From assembly GCA_008973525.1 (NCBI GenBank), contig WACJ01000082.1, forward strand, positions 1,098,247 to 1,162,246: DNA of 64,000 nt. Direction: 5' to 3'. Under the pieces are notes generated by a model that worked only from the letters and a program-made list of their open reading frames with translations, was not told the origin of the DNA and searched no databases. The first letter of the stretch is position 1. The number at the start of each line of letters is the position of its first letter. Shown here piece after piece: positions 22,800-34,212 of this stretch. Position numbers and translations under genes: made by a program. This DNA is from Stenopsyche tienmushanensis. Lineage: Eukaryota; Arthropoda; Insecta; Trichoptera; Stenopsychidae.

Positions 22800-23411
22800 T
22801 ACAATCAAACCTTTTTTGTGCGATTTCGAAGATATGCGGGTTTTTAAAGTGATTTTTTTCTAATTTCATGAAGAGGACGTATCGAGATATTTATGATAAA
22901 ATAGGAAATAAATCATCAACTCCATCATTGGCCGTTCCTACCATAATGAAATTTTTTAGCGCGTTTTTCTCGAAACTACTTTTTTAAACACGGTTGACAT
23001 CATATCTCAAGTTATAATTGATTAATTACTTCAAACTAAGTATGATTTTTTTTAAATATACAACTCTCTATTACTCCTACCAGATTTATGTTAAAAGTTA
23101 TTTTTTAACTGTTTAAAAAAAATTAAAGCTGACAAAATAAGGCCAAAAAAATTTTTTTGTGAAAATTTTATACAGTGATGATAGTCTAGTATTTGAGATG
23201 TCAGATATCAGACTTCGTTAAAATTTTACCAATGATTCAAGACTTCCATTAAATGCCCTATTGTTTTCCTATTTTCTTATTAACTTTTTTTATGCGATTT
23301 TGGATATATTTTATATGGAATTTTCAAAGTTATGCGATTTTTAAAATCATAGTTTTTTTCGTGCGATTTTCTATGGAACACATCTATCGCACAAAAAAAG
23401 GTTTAAGTGTA
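22800..23411. mobile_element. Pogo-like MITE, M3
   Basis: Left end TACAATCAAACCTTTTTTGT; right end TATCGCACAAAAAAAGGTTT ending AAGTGTA. Internal GCGATTTCGAAGATATGCGG, ATAGGAAATAAATCATCAAC and the CGCGTTTTTCTCGAAACTAC box (22959-22978) followed by CACGGTTGACATCATATCTC, which M7 also carries. Confidence 0.75.
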
Positions 23412-24254
23412 TTATACCGACACAATTTACAACAATTGATATTTTTCATCCAATAAGAAGTACATAGCGTATATATTTTATGCTGGAGGTTTCGGCGGAG
23501 AGCTCTTTTCAGGCTGTGGAAGCTTCGTCTTGGGCATTACGCAATATTGAAATGTATTACAAAGAGGGGCGATAATTTATTTAGCCATCAGATATATTTT
23601 TTACTTCGGGGTGACCGCGAAACTCTGACTTATAAAGAGATATGGTCACCAGTCGAAGACGGCGGAAAAGCCTGCAGCCCGGCTAAAAAAAGCCCACCGT
23701 GGAAAAGTTTGTATGAAGACAAAGTAACCATAAATCGGTAAATACGTCTTTTAAGGGTGTCCCCAGCGAAAACACCGACCGTACTCTCCATCACATTAAA
23801 TACGCCAGGTAAACTTATAGTCCGCGGGGGTTTGTGAATTGAAACGGAACATCAGAGAGATTAAGCTCCTAGTTTTTGTTTAACATTTTCTTGGCTGCGT
23901 AATTAAATTTTATGAGAAGTAGCTTAATACAAATAAAGTTTACGAGAGCGGCGTTAAGTGTAACCCGCGGAAATACTGCTGTTTCTGAAGAGTTCAACGT
24001 TGTTTTACCGAGAATGAGAGGGTATTCGGATTTTACGAATGAGTTAATTATATTGTTTCCGTTTTGAAGTGTTCACTAATTAAATTTCGCCGAATCCCAG
24101 GTAAAACTCTGGAGCAACTGACGCCGACCGGTCAAATTGTGGCATTACGCCCGGCGAGTTATTACGGGAGCAGGCGATGAATCGATACCTTCAACTGTAT
24201 TAAAAAATGAAAGCCACTGGTGTTTTTACAATAATAGCTTAAACTTGAACATTA
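23412..24254. other. Unique sequence, no gene supported
   Basis: Mixed composition with a GC-richer patch at 23650-23840. Nothing recognisable. Confidence 0.5.
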
Positions 24255-24556
24255 TACACTCAATCCTCTTTTTGTGCGACTTTTTTTGTGCAATTTCGAA
24301 GTTATGTGACTTTTTTTTGAGCGGATGTCAGATATCCTTAAAATTTTACCAATGATGTAAGACATCCTTTAAATGTTACCAAAAATCTTATTCTTTAATT
24401 GCCTTATTGTTTTCTTGTTTTTTTGTATTAACTTTTTTTATGCGATTTTGGATACATTTTATATAGCTGTTTGAAAGTTATGCGGTTTTTAAAATCCATG
24501 TAACGCTTCTTCATTTTTTCTATGAATGTCATAATTTTTTTTGTGCGATTTTTATT
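24255..24556. mobile_element. Pogo-like MITE, M4 (right end lost)
   Basis: Left end TACACTCAATCCTCTTTTTG, then a second GTGCGATTT-like unit TTTTTTTGTGCAATTTCGAA. The interior matches M6 and M8, including TTTTTTTATGCGATTTTGGA and CTATGAATGTCATA. It ends at GTGCGATTTTTATTTTTG, short of the right terminal repeat. Confidence 0.68.
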
Positions 24557-26153
24557 TTTGCTATATGGTTAAGATAATATTGAACTATTTGAATAATAAT
24601 AAAAGGTATAATAGGAGAGGATCTGTTGGTGAGTAGTGAAATTATCATTATTTTTTGATGAGATGATCAATCGGATATATACATTTGTTGGCATGTTGAA
24701 AATATTTTTTCATAATATTATTATACCATAATAGTATGAGTCTAGGATCTAACTTACTATAGCAAAACTTGGTCGATCGTTGCATATAAATCTTCCATTG
24801 TTGTAAAATAAATTTAATGGATTTATGGTTGTTTTTATCAGCAAGACTAAATTTATGAGTGTCATTAAATTAATGTCGTTTCTAGATAGGGATTAAACGT
24901 TCTTGCGATAGTTCTTTGATATTCAGGGTGACGGAGGATCGCATGATAGATTTTAAGCTGTCTCTGTTTTAATTTGGAGAGGTTTCACCGATGTTCATTA
25001 GTTGTGCGATGATAAGGGTCCGTCTTTTATTTTCTCCAGGAGCAGGAATCATTGCTTATGAAGTGTAATTAATGCTACTTTATCACTGTCAGTTAAATTG
25101 AAACGGGAGCGAGTATTCATTTAAATGAGTGTCGTTCACGTCGCTCATTGAATTTGATGAAAAAAAGCGATTGCTTTGTCTTAAGCACAATCCATAGAAA
25201 TGAGCGTGGATTTTCTCCGAAAAGGCACCTCTCTTCATCAATCGATTGGTTGGCGCGTTTACGCCAGATAAGGGGAAAAAACAAGAAAGAAAGGGCGACC
25301 AGGGCGTGCGGGAGAAAGTGGGACATTAAAACTAAGCTCCCCGTCCTAAGATTCACAGATTGAACTCGGGGAATCCGATTGAGTTCTGTTTTACGACCTG
25401 GCCAGGGCGGGCGCCGCGGGGGTGATTTCCACCCCTAGGACCGGGGACGAAAATACGGGGCGCCTGGCGCCACTGTCGCCGGGTAACTTTCACCGCGACT
25501 GCACCAACATCACCTCCCATTCGCCACCCACGCGGCGTCTTTTCTGCTCCTCCACGGTTTGTTTTCAAAACATCTCCCTTTCTCTCTCCGATTCCCCATT
25601 GCACAAACTACTCATTCCGGGATGATTCGATTATGAAAAGACACACATGACTGGCGTACATTTTGCCTCGTGGATATAAGCGAGTGTTTGTTATCTTTTA
25701 TTATTCACTGTAAGCACTCGCATGCGTATAAAAACACACAGTGGATGAAGGCGCCTACCGTATAAATAGAATAAGACGCGAATGCTACAAGGGAAGATTA
25801 CAAGGAAATAATGAAGAGAAAGAAGTGGAGGAAAAAAATAAACACAACTACTTTCGAACGAACCGCGAGCGCGCCAAACCAGCAATGAGAAAATAACAAA
25901 CCGAAGAGTCTATACAAACATTTTTTCAAAAATATTACACATTAAATTTGCGAATTTTTAACAGCACATATGAAGCGAGTGATGCCAGGTAATTTTTAAA
26001 AATATTTTTCATTTATTCAAACATAAAAAAATCATTGAATTTCTGCATATACAAGCAGAAAAAGATCATAATCCACAAGAAAAGATCTAATTGACATTAT
26101 GCATACACTTATTTCGTACAATATACTAAGTTTGAGAATTTAAAAAATATACG
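24557..26153. other. Unique sequence, no gene supported
   Basis: AT-rich, then a strongly GC-rich island at about 25390-25560 inside otherwise AT-rich DNA. Overlapping ORFs on both strands there (25353-25625) have no recognisable domain, so regulatory DNA is as likely as coding. Confidence 0.5.
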
Positions 26154-26417
26154 TATATCCCTCAATTTATGCGATACTTTTTTGCGCGGTTTCGCTTTAA
26201 CGCGGTCGATAATTTTTGTTGTTGTTGTTTTGATGCGTTTTGTAAGTGGCGTTAAAACCTAAGATGAATTAGTTGGCCTTATTTTAATACCCGAATAATA
26301 TGAAGAAGTATATAAAGACCTTACGAAAAATAAAGCACTTTACCTATTTTTAAGCGGTTTCTATTTACGCTGGTTTTTGAAGAGCTTATTTATCGCGTAA
26401 ATCAAGGGATGAGTGTA
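26154..26417. mobile_element. Pogo/Tigger-like MITE with different ends
   Basis: Left end TATATCCCTCAATTTATGCG and the reverse complement of the right end TACACTCATCCCTTGATTTA-CGCGATAA form imperfect inverted repeats (about 16 of 20 core positions). The interior has GCGCGGTTTCGCTTTAACGC and a GTT trinucleotide run. The left subterminal part aligns with that of M4 and M5, so the two families appear related. The wording resembles Tigger ends, but this is from memory of the family. Confidence 0.62.
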
Positions 26418-27676
26418 TTAAAAATTACACTTGGTAGTCTAAAAAATGCTTATCTATAGCCAAGCCAATTCCGCATATAAAGAGTCAATCTTCTTGGGAT
26501 CAAATATACAGAAGTTGTAGTTTAATTACGTTTAAAATTTAAGAAATCAATGCAAGGAGCATCCGATCGATTATTAGCATAGTAAATTCTTACTATCAAT
26601 ACAACGGTACGGGTTCAAATCCAGATTATGTAAATTAATGTCTCCAATCAACGATCTTGATTCATGTTTATCTCGATTTCTGAATGATGAATTATTGAGA
26701 ATTTAGCAATCTATGTAATTTAATCTAAAATTCCTATTCAAATGATCCTAACTAAGATCAATCTTAGGTGAAATGCGATGGATAATCAACATGTTTCGTT
26801 GATTATACTATATGTCATCGATGTGCGACAAATTAATTTAAAAGTATAATAAATCTTACCTTAAATCCTCAAAGATAGTATTAGCATAAATGTATTAAAA
26901 TCGTAACTCACCTGAAACAAACAAAATATATACATTACAACATGAAACATATCAAAATATTCTAAGCGTTAGTTATGGTATTATGATGGTTATAGGCTCA
27001 TATGATGGAAATATTAATAGAATCGGAAAAAAATGATAATTAAAGTGCAGATTTACCGACGCTATAAAGTTCTGAAAGCCTCAAAATTTTATTGGGGCCG
27101 TATTAAAATCAACACAATGAGGGCACGGTTGACCAAATTTAGCTCGCACGGTAATAAAATGCGGATGGAGGTGGTCGACTGAAACAGGAGACGATATCCG
27201 AGAGAATCCTCTTAAATAATGCTTAAACTTTCGGTGACCGGAAAATAATAGCCCCGGGCAGCATATATCGCATAAAATCAAATATAAAGCGGCAACAGTT
27301 GATGTCGGATTGCGCAAGACGAGCCCGCCGGCGGTGTACGTTAACAATTCTTATTCCGGAGAACTACCCCTCGAACAGAGCCACGGGGTTGTGAAGCAAG
27401 GACATGTTTATAATGCGCACCCTTGAAAAAAAATGCGTCTCTGATTCTGCATTGTTAAACCGGGGGCAAGTCCCCTCTACATGTTAAACAGTCGGGAATA
27501 TAGCGTGTCTACGCCATTACTACGCATTACCCTACGAGAATAATATCCATGGTGTTTGAAATCTCTTATTATGTAGAAAAATCATATGTGATTCCCTGAG
27601 AACGTTGAAGAGTTGATATTTGCTTATAAAAATAAACAAAGCCAAATTTACATTAAATGTTCGTATTAATTATGAT

Positions 27677-27710
27677 GCCATGTGCATCAGCCAGTGCTGA
27701 TGCACATGGC
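27677..27710. repeat. Perfect 15-bp inverted repeat, 4-nt loop
   Basis: Arms GCCATGTGCATCAGC (27677-27691) and GCTGATGCACATGGC (27696-27710) are exact reverse complements around CAGT. It is not inside any transposon I recognise. Confidence 0.9.
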
Positions 27711-28409
27711 TGCAGGGCACAACAAATGCTCATTTTTTGAATATTTTTTTTTTGGAATTGTAATATAAAGATATGTTTCATTATAACGCGGTTATTATAA
27801 ATTGGTTTTGTTATCGTTTTTGTTTGTTTTCGTCCAAAATTCATACGTAGTTTTTTTGAGGGTCTTAATGCTTTATTCCGTGTGCATTGAAAATTCATGT
27901 CTCCCAAATTTTAATTTTAAGTAGCCATATAGGAGATCGTCGGGCGAGTGGTGGGCGGGCGATACGTTCGGTCTGAGCGTCGCTTTTACACTTTAAGGGG
28001 CGGACAAACTTCCGACGGCGCCCGTTTTGTTGGCAGCAAATGCCTTTCTGGCCCTGGACAGGGGTAACCGGTATTAATTTACAAGGCAAGTTTGCGCCGC
28101 ATAACACAATCAACCTAAAACTATTCCGCATCCGCGGTCTGTTTTTAATCCGCCATCACAAAGGGGCGAAACCCTCGCTGCTCCGAGGAGTAAGGGCCGC
28201 CGAGGTGGTCGAAGTTTCCGCGGTTCGCTTAAAATTTTGCAGCGACGAGGGAAAAAGTTTTTACGGCCCGGGGATGCCTCTCTTAGCATATTGCTTGTTT
28301 AGAAAATTGGCCATACGTTTGGGTGGATGAAGGGGTGGGCGGGTATTTCTCGTCTCTACAACGGCCAATATATAAGCTTAACGGCGGGCTAATTATCACA
28401 TTTTAGTTT

Positions 28410-28436
28410 TACGGCCGCGGTAAAGTGGCGGCCGTA
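28410..28436. repeat. Perfect 9-bp GC-rich inverted repeat
   Basis: Arms TACGGCCGC (28410-28418) and GCGGCCGTA (28428-28436) with a 9-nt loop, inside the GC-richer island 28000-28440. Confidence 0.85.
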
Positions 28437-28891
28437 GCTGCGCTACAAAGACTTCAAGATGTTTACGGCGCACATCGACCCCATTCCAACTCTAAAATAC
28501 CCCGACGAGCTGATACACACCTTTCCTTAATTTCTTTTTAGCTTTTTAATATGAGCTATCTATTGCGGTACCCCAAGGGAGCCAAAGACGGGAGTAAATC
28601 TGAGTAATAGCCTTATACTGCTGAGGTAGCAAGACCAAGACTGACAATGAAACATTTGAGTACAAGGTTTTGTTTATAATCCATAATAGAGCAAACATTA
28701 CAGGAAAAGCGCAAGCAGCCATGCGAAAATAGAAGACGGGATTGCCGTGTAGTCTCAGCTAAATACACCACTGTAAAATCTCACACGTACCGGTAACAGG
28801 ATAATATAATAATTCCTGAATAATCAAAAGATTCATACGATAGATGTGCAAAGATCAATACAAAAATCATCTAATATTAAGAAAGATCGTG

Positions 28892-28921
28892 TATAAAATA
28901 AGTAGCCATGTTAATCTCAGT
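28892..28921 (+). promoter_or_regulatory. TATA box plus initiator, possible LTR or core promoter
   Basis: TATAAA at 28892 and TCAGT at 28917-28921, placing the initiator A 27 nt after the first T of TATA, near insect core-promoter spacing. A short ORF opening MSEGSSKIDTTDL and ending in TGA lies about 360 nt downstream. Could be a remnant retrotransposon LTR or a chance match. Confidence 0.25.
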
Positions 28922-29500
28922 TTATTTTCATTCAGTATTGTCTTGGGATCCGACCAATAGTCTTGGCCGCGGGAAGACTTAGTCTTTTCGATCTCATAAC
29001 ATGGCGTAATAATAAAGATCAGAATCCAACAGAATCATTCTTTCTTAACCCCCGTTTCCTTGCCATGCAGACATCTTCCACGTACCGACAGTTGACGAAC
29101 CCAAGGTTTAGAAGCGTAATTCCCGGGGGTTAGGTGTGGTTTTGGGTCTGCATCTGGCCTATCACCCCCGCGTTTCAAAAGCATCCCATAATATTTTTCA
29201 TCTGTTGTCTGTTCATCTTTTGTGTTTGCTTGCACCCTCATTGATTGGTTGACTAACGACCCGCTTTTCCCCTTTATTATGTCTGAAGGTTCCAGTAAAA
29301 TAGATACCACGGATCTCTGAGCTATTTACATTCAAAAGCTGATTCATTCGAAAGCATGAATTAGTAAAATACTAAAATTAAAATTGACAGAATTTAGCAT
29401 TGTAAGCTCGATTGTGTTAAAATTAAACTCGAACAGTTGGGAGTATTTTGTGTTATTATTCCTAATGTTTGATGATTCACAAGACGAAATGAGATGCAAC

Positions 29501-30155
29501 CTATCCTCTTTTTGTGCGACTTTTTTGTGCGATTTCGAAGTTATGCGGTTTTTTGTAAAGCAATTTTTAATTTTATATTTAGTACGTATCAAGCTATTTT
29601 GGTTAAAATAGGAAATAAATCATCAACACTAACCAAAATTTGTAAAAAAAATATAATTTGGGCATATTGCATCTGCTATCGCTAAACTACGACCACGCCC
29701 TTTATTCTGGTTTAGATTTTTCAAAAAAATTAATTTCATTTTTTTTGCATTTTTCCAACGTTTCAACTTTTATAAATAAATTATCTAAAGGAATTTCCAA
29801 AATTCCAATTACTTATGGAGTAATAACTATTTTAGTAAGGCGGCAACATGGCCGGTTCTACAATAATGAAATATTTTAACGCGTTTTTCTCGAAACTATT
29901 TTTTAACGCGTTTGACATGATACAAGACGTTCTTTAAATGTTACCAAACATGTTATTTTTTAATTGCCTCATTATTTTCCTGATTTTTATAAACTTTTTT
30001 TTATGCGATTTTGGATATATTTTATATAGAAGTTTTAAAGTTATGAGGTTTCTAAAATCCATGGAACGCATCTTCACTTTTTCTATGTAAGTCTTAGCTT
30101 TTTTTGTGCGATTTTTTGCAGAACCTATCTATCGCACAAAAAAGGTTTAAGTGTA
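29501..30155. mobile_element. Pogo-like MITE, M5
   Basis: Left end CTATCCTCTTTTTGTGCGAC followed by TTTTTTGTGCGATTTCGAAG; right end ATCGCACAAAAAAGGTTTAA then GTGTA. It carries both the block shared with M1 (GACCACGCCCTTTATTCTGG, TTATCTAAAGGAATTTCCAA) and the ACGCGTTTTTCTCGAAACTA box (29880-29899), joining the two interior types. Confidence 0.75.
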
Positions 30156-33100
30156 CATCACTGCTAGCATATGAGTAATTTCAATTTGTAATTTGGAGAC
30201 ATTTCAATTACAATTTTAATCGAAATGACAGCAAAAGCGACTTTTAACACGTTCACTCAGATGATCCGCTGGGTGAACATTCACCAATAAATCTTCAATG
30301 CTATTATGCTGTCTGCAGTATAGGAATAAATTTAATAGGATCAATTGATTTGATGTTATTCCACATAATTGAATTTTGCAGAACAAATTTTATTCGGTAA
30401 AATCTCAATCCTTTTCTGAATCCCATTCGGATGCCCAATTGGAAAAACAGCCCCTTAATGCAATAAAAATATTACTGCCCCTGATAGATAAAAGGTTAGG
30501 CATTAAAGTGACGGCTTTATAACGCCCTGTCGAAACGTACTAGATTGCGGTTCGGAAGCCATTACAAAAATATGCTTCATCAATTTTTCTCCCGAAACAG
30601 GAGGCTGGAACGTGCAAAAAAATAAAGAAAATTTATATGTTAGACGCGGAATAAAAAACAATGGAGGAGGGTACAAGCTATCCGCATTAGAATTATTCGT
30701 GCATTTGTTTGCTTTGTTTGACACCTTTATGTTCGGCTGACTTTGGCATGTGCTAGTCGGAGCCGGCTCTTAAATTTCCCAACTCAAAGTCGAACCTCCA
30801 ACCATAAATTATAGCCTTCGGAGTTGGAACCTATAGAAGAATTGGGAGGGGGGTGGCGAAACTCTCATTGCTTAGTTCAGGGTTGTGGAGTGTATTTGAT
30901 GTGAATAAATAAAAGAAACAATGAACTCATTTATTTTCCATCAACTAATGCTGCACACCTCATAGCGTACCCCAGACACCATTATTTCCCCCCAATGACA
31001 TTCGAACAATCATTTTAAATGTGATTCAATCAAGAACTATTTACAATTAAAGCATTATTAACTATTTGTCGATTGAGATCTATAATACAATTTTTATAAA
31101 GCATACATTCGAAATGGAAGTATATTAATTTGATCCAAAAAGAATGGAGTTGTAAATAAAAATAAATAGAATAAAGAATTTTCCCTTGTTAATATTGTGA
31201 TGGATACGAATCCTTGTAAAGTTTCGTCGTTGAGGGATCATAAATCAGTGTCAAAAAGGCGCTATAAACTTTGAAATCGATAACAGGAGAGTCTCGATCA
31301 TCAGAAGACCCTTTTTGTTTCTTACATATGCATATCATCATGTATGGCTGTCAGATTTAAGCCCGATAAAAATAATATATTTGATCACAAATTAGACTCT
31401 ATAGATGTATATTTAAGTTACTACCATATTTAAATTAATTTAATTATATGATGATCGTTGTTAATTAATGTTTTATTGGCTTTGTACGATTATAAGCAGC
31501 ATTGTGATCATATTATCTGATAGATTCTTTGGATGCATGAACTCAGCGATTGAAGTATATCTCGTTTAAATTAGCTTAAAGCACGAAACATCTCATTTAA
31601 AGAAGAATATTGGAATTCTTACATACGGGGGGAAAAAATTGGATTCGATTTCAGTCCATTAAATGCACATTTTTGATTAAATCTAAGACATCATACGGAT
31701 TATTTGGTCGGGGGAAAAAAGTCCATGGCGGGGCCAAACCGGCAGTAAAGGTCGACTTAATTGTATTCAGGCATGAATAAATTCGTGAGGCCCACATTGT
31801 AAACTATGGCGTAATGAAACAATGTAGTCTGAAGAATTTCAAAGAGCCTGAAAGGTCCGTAAATATATTATGGGAGATTCCGGACGTCGAAGGCGCTCGT
31901 CAATTAAGCGGAGGAGCCTTTGAAGTGATGCACCGGCCTATGTCGGGTACAAACATCAGATAGATAGATAGATGGCCCGTAATTTGCTCCCTTTACTTAA
32001 TAAATCATTTTAACGACATCATTATAAAGCCGGTGCGCGAACTGAGCGGGATTTCTCGATGCCGAAATTCACGCGTCCGTCCCGGGAAGCGAGTGTTTAA
32101 ACCGGCCTGGAATAGATTTCGAGCAAAAGAGCGATCCACTGGGAAACATTGACCATTTTCCAGGACCCCCTTTACCGGAGATATATTACTCGTGTCACAA
32201 ACTGCTACACATCCACAAATTGGCCGAAAATTCTTCGGGCACTTAGGATTCGCATTGTTCCCTCATATAAAACCTCACCAGGACGCTTCGGACCCCATGT
32301 CATATAATTTAAGCCTCACTTAAAATCATACAAGAGCACGCACTCTTATAAATTTCGGTGCAAATCTTACACGACATCATCTGATGTTGGCGAAATATCG
32401 ATTTCGAGTTGTAAAATATTGAATTTGATAGTGCGCATGCGCAAATACGCCCATAAAGATGTCTAAAGATCGATTTGCATATTTTAAGAATATATTAACA
32501 CATTTCCGTAGGGTTATCAAGATAAATATGAAGAAGACAATAAATAGATAGGGATTTATTTAGCAAATGGATTTATATTTAATGCTTATTAATGCTGTAT
32601 ATGTTCCGATAGAAGTATTAATCTTTAGCTAAAGTTTAACTGAATTTGGTACGTATGCTGTGGTTAAAAATAAATTTATATATATATATGGTTTACATGG
32701 CTCATAGAAATGTCAGGATATAGAATTTCAATCAAAGAATCGCAGTCAAAGAGCGATTTTCAATTAGTAAAATGTCGATTTTCACGTTCCACGTGGCATT
32801 TGGTCGATGCTTTATGTCGACAAGGCGTACGCTTGAATGGAGATCCGGTATCGCATGGATCTCGAGGGGTAGTCGCTCTTAATTTGACTTAACCCTAATT
32901 TATTTAATAGTTATCAAACTGGCCGCCAGTATCTTATGTATCCGACTACTGCAAACCCATTCTAAACCCAATTTAATTTGTGCCTCCTGTGATGTGGTGA
33001 GTATCCAGCGTATTGGCCATGACCCGACTGCCTATCACGGACTTAATAAGGGAAGAAAGCCATACACGAGCGGCGGAGGGATGAATAAAGCTCCGTTTTA

Positions 33101-33970
33101 TAATTACTTTTCAATTAGAAGCGTTTCATCGCAGTGCTTTATGTGTCACTCATAAAGGATTTAATGCATTTTATGGCGTAGATTATTCTAAAGCCGATGC
33201 GACTCCGTTTGCTCTTTAATCTCGCGTTGTCTGGATTTAAAAAATGGAAATAAAACCCTCATAAAATTTCCGACGACGTTGCCCGCGGAACACTCGAGTG
33301 GGACAGCAGTAACGCTGAGTGGTTGCGCGTCGTCGAGGGGTTGAATGCGACGTCTCTTCGCAGGGGTATTAAAATATTTTTCATTTGCGCCCTCAAAATA
33401 AAAGGAAACAATTAAATAGGAATTTGTTGCCGATATGGCATTTTATTGCGGAAATTTTGCGCGAGAGCATTCGCTCCATATTAAAGGCCGAATGGGAATG
33501 CCTAATGTGAAATTAAAGGCCGACGAAAATGAATAAAAAATAAGAAAAAGTGAATGCGAATGCTCGCCTTAACAGCGCATATGGAAATATTCTTTGCATT
33601 GCGTGAGGGGCAATATCTGAAATTTTCAAATGAAAATTGATTGTATTTCACCGTAATTGCCTGGTGGGGTAAGCAAGTTTTCGCCTTTTGGAACGTGGGT
33701 GGTGGGCGGTTCGTTTCTTTTGCTCGCAACATGGGCAATAAGACTGTGGCGCGCGTCGAAATGAGATCACGGAAAGGTATCCAATTTTTAAGTACACCCA
33801 ATATACCACAAAATATTCGTTTTAGCCCTAATAATACACTTCAGAAGAAGAAAAAGAAACCAAATGAGATTTTTCAAGAAAGAACACAAAATAATGCCTG
33901 TGATTAAAACAATTGGTATCAATATCTATATGGCTGATTGAATTAAATAGATATTGATTTTAAAAAGCCT
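30156..33970. other. Unique sequence, no gene supported
   Basis: AT-rich alternating with mildly GC-rich patches (about 31720-32130 and 33000-33360). An (AGAT)4 microsatellite lies at 31958-31973. ORFs up to 99 codons at 33502-33907 overlap on opposite strands and show no domain. Confidence 0.5.
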
Positions 33971-33974
33971 TTAA

Positions 33975-34208
33975 CTCTTTGGGGTCCTATGTCGAGTCTG
34001 GCTCGACATTTTGTTTCTATATTTTTTCCCCATTCAGATTTAAAATCATGTGATTTTATTTTGCATATCGTATTTAGGACAGTATTTGGAAAAGAATATT
34101 GGTTTTTATGATCATTTATAGTGTTTCGCCTACCTGCTAGAGATACATAGGAAGGAAAAAAAACGTTTTATCTTAAAAATGTCTAAAATATTTAAGGATC
34201 GCAAAGGG
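33975..34208. mobile_element. piggyBac-like MITE
   Basis: TTAA flanks at 33971-33974 and 34209-34212. The left end CTCTTTGGGGTCCTATGTCG mirrors the right end GGATCGCAAAGGG (reverse complement CCCTTTGCGATCC). Next to the left end, GTCGAGTCTGGCTCGAC forms a short hairpin. TTAA duplication with CCCTTTGC-like ends is typical of piggyBac-type elements. The 234-bp element has no coding content. Confidence 0.78.
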
Positions 34209-34212
34209 TTAA

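Larger units (their letters stand above)
26418..29500. other. Unique sequence, no gene supported
   Basis: AT-rich to 27080. GC-richer parts at 27080-27420 and 27930-28440. Contains the hairpins at 27677 and 28410 and the promoter-like site at 28892 listed separately. A 91-codon minus ORF (29035-29310) is unrecognised. Confidence 0.5.

Noticed and set aside
25353..25625. Possible exon in the GC-rich island
   Set aside because: Both strands read open but neither gives a recognisable domain or paired acceptor and donor in frame.
26560..26640. tRNA-like B box GGGTTCAAATCC
   Set aside because: No A box, anticodon arm or acceptor pairing could be found around it.
29035..29310. 91-codon minus-strand ORF as a gene
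   Set aside because: No recognisable domain; it might belong to a retrotransposon leader, but nothing in it is diagnostic.
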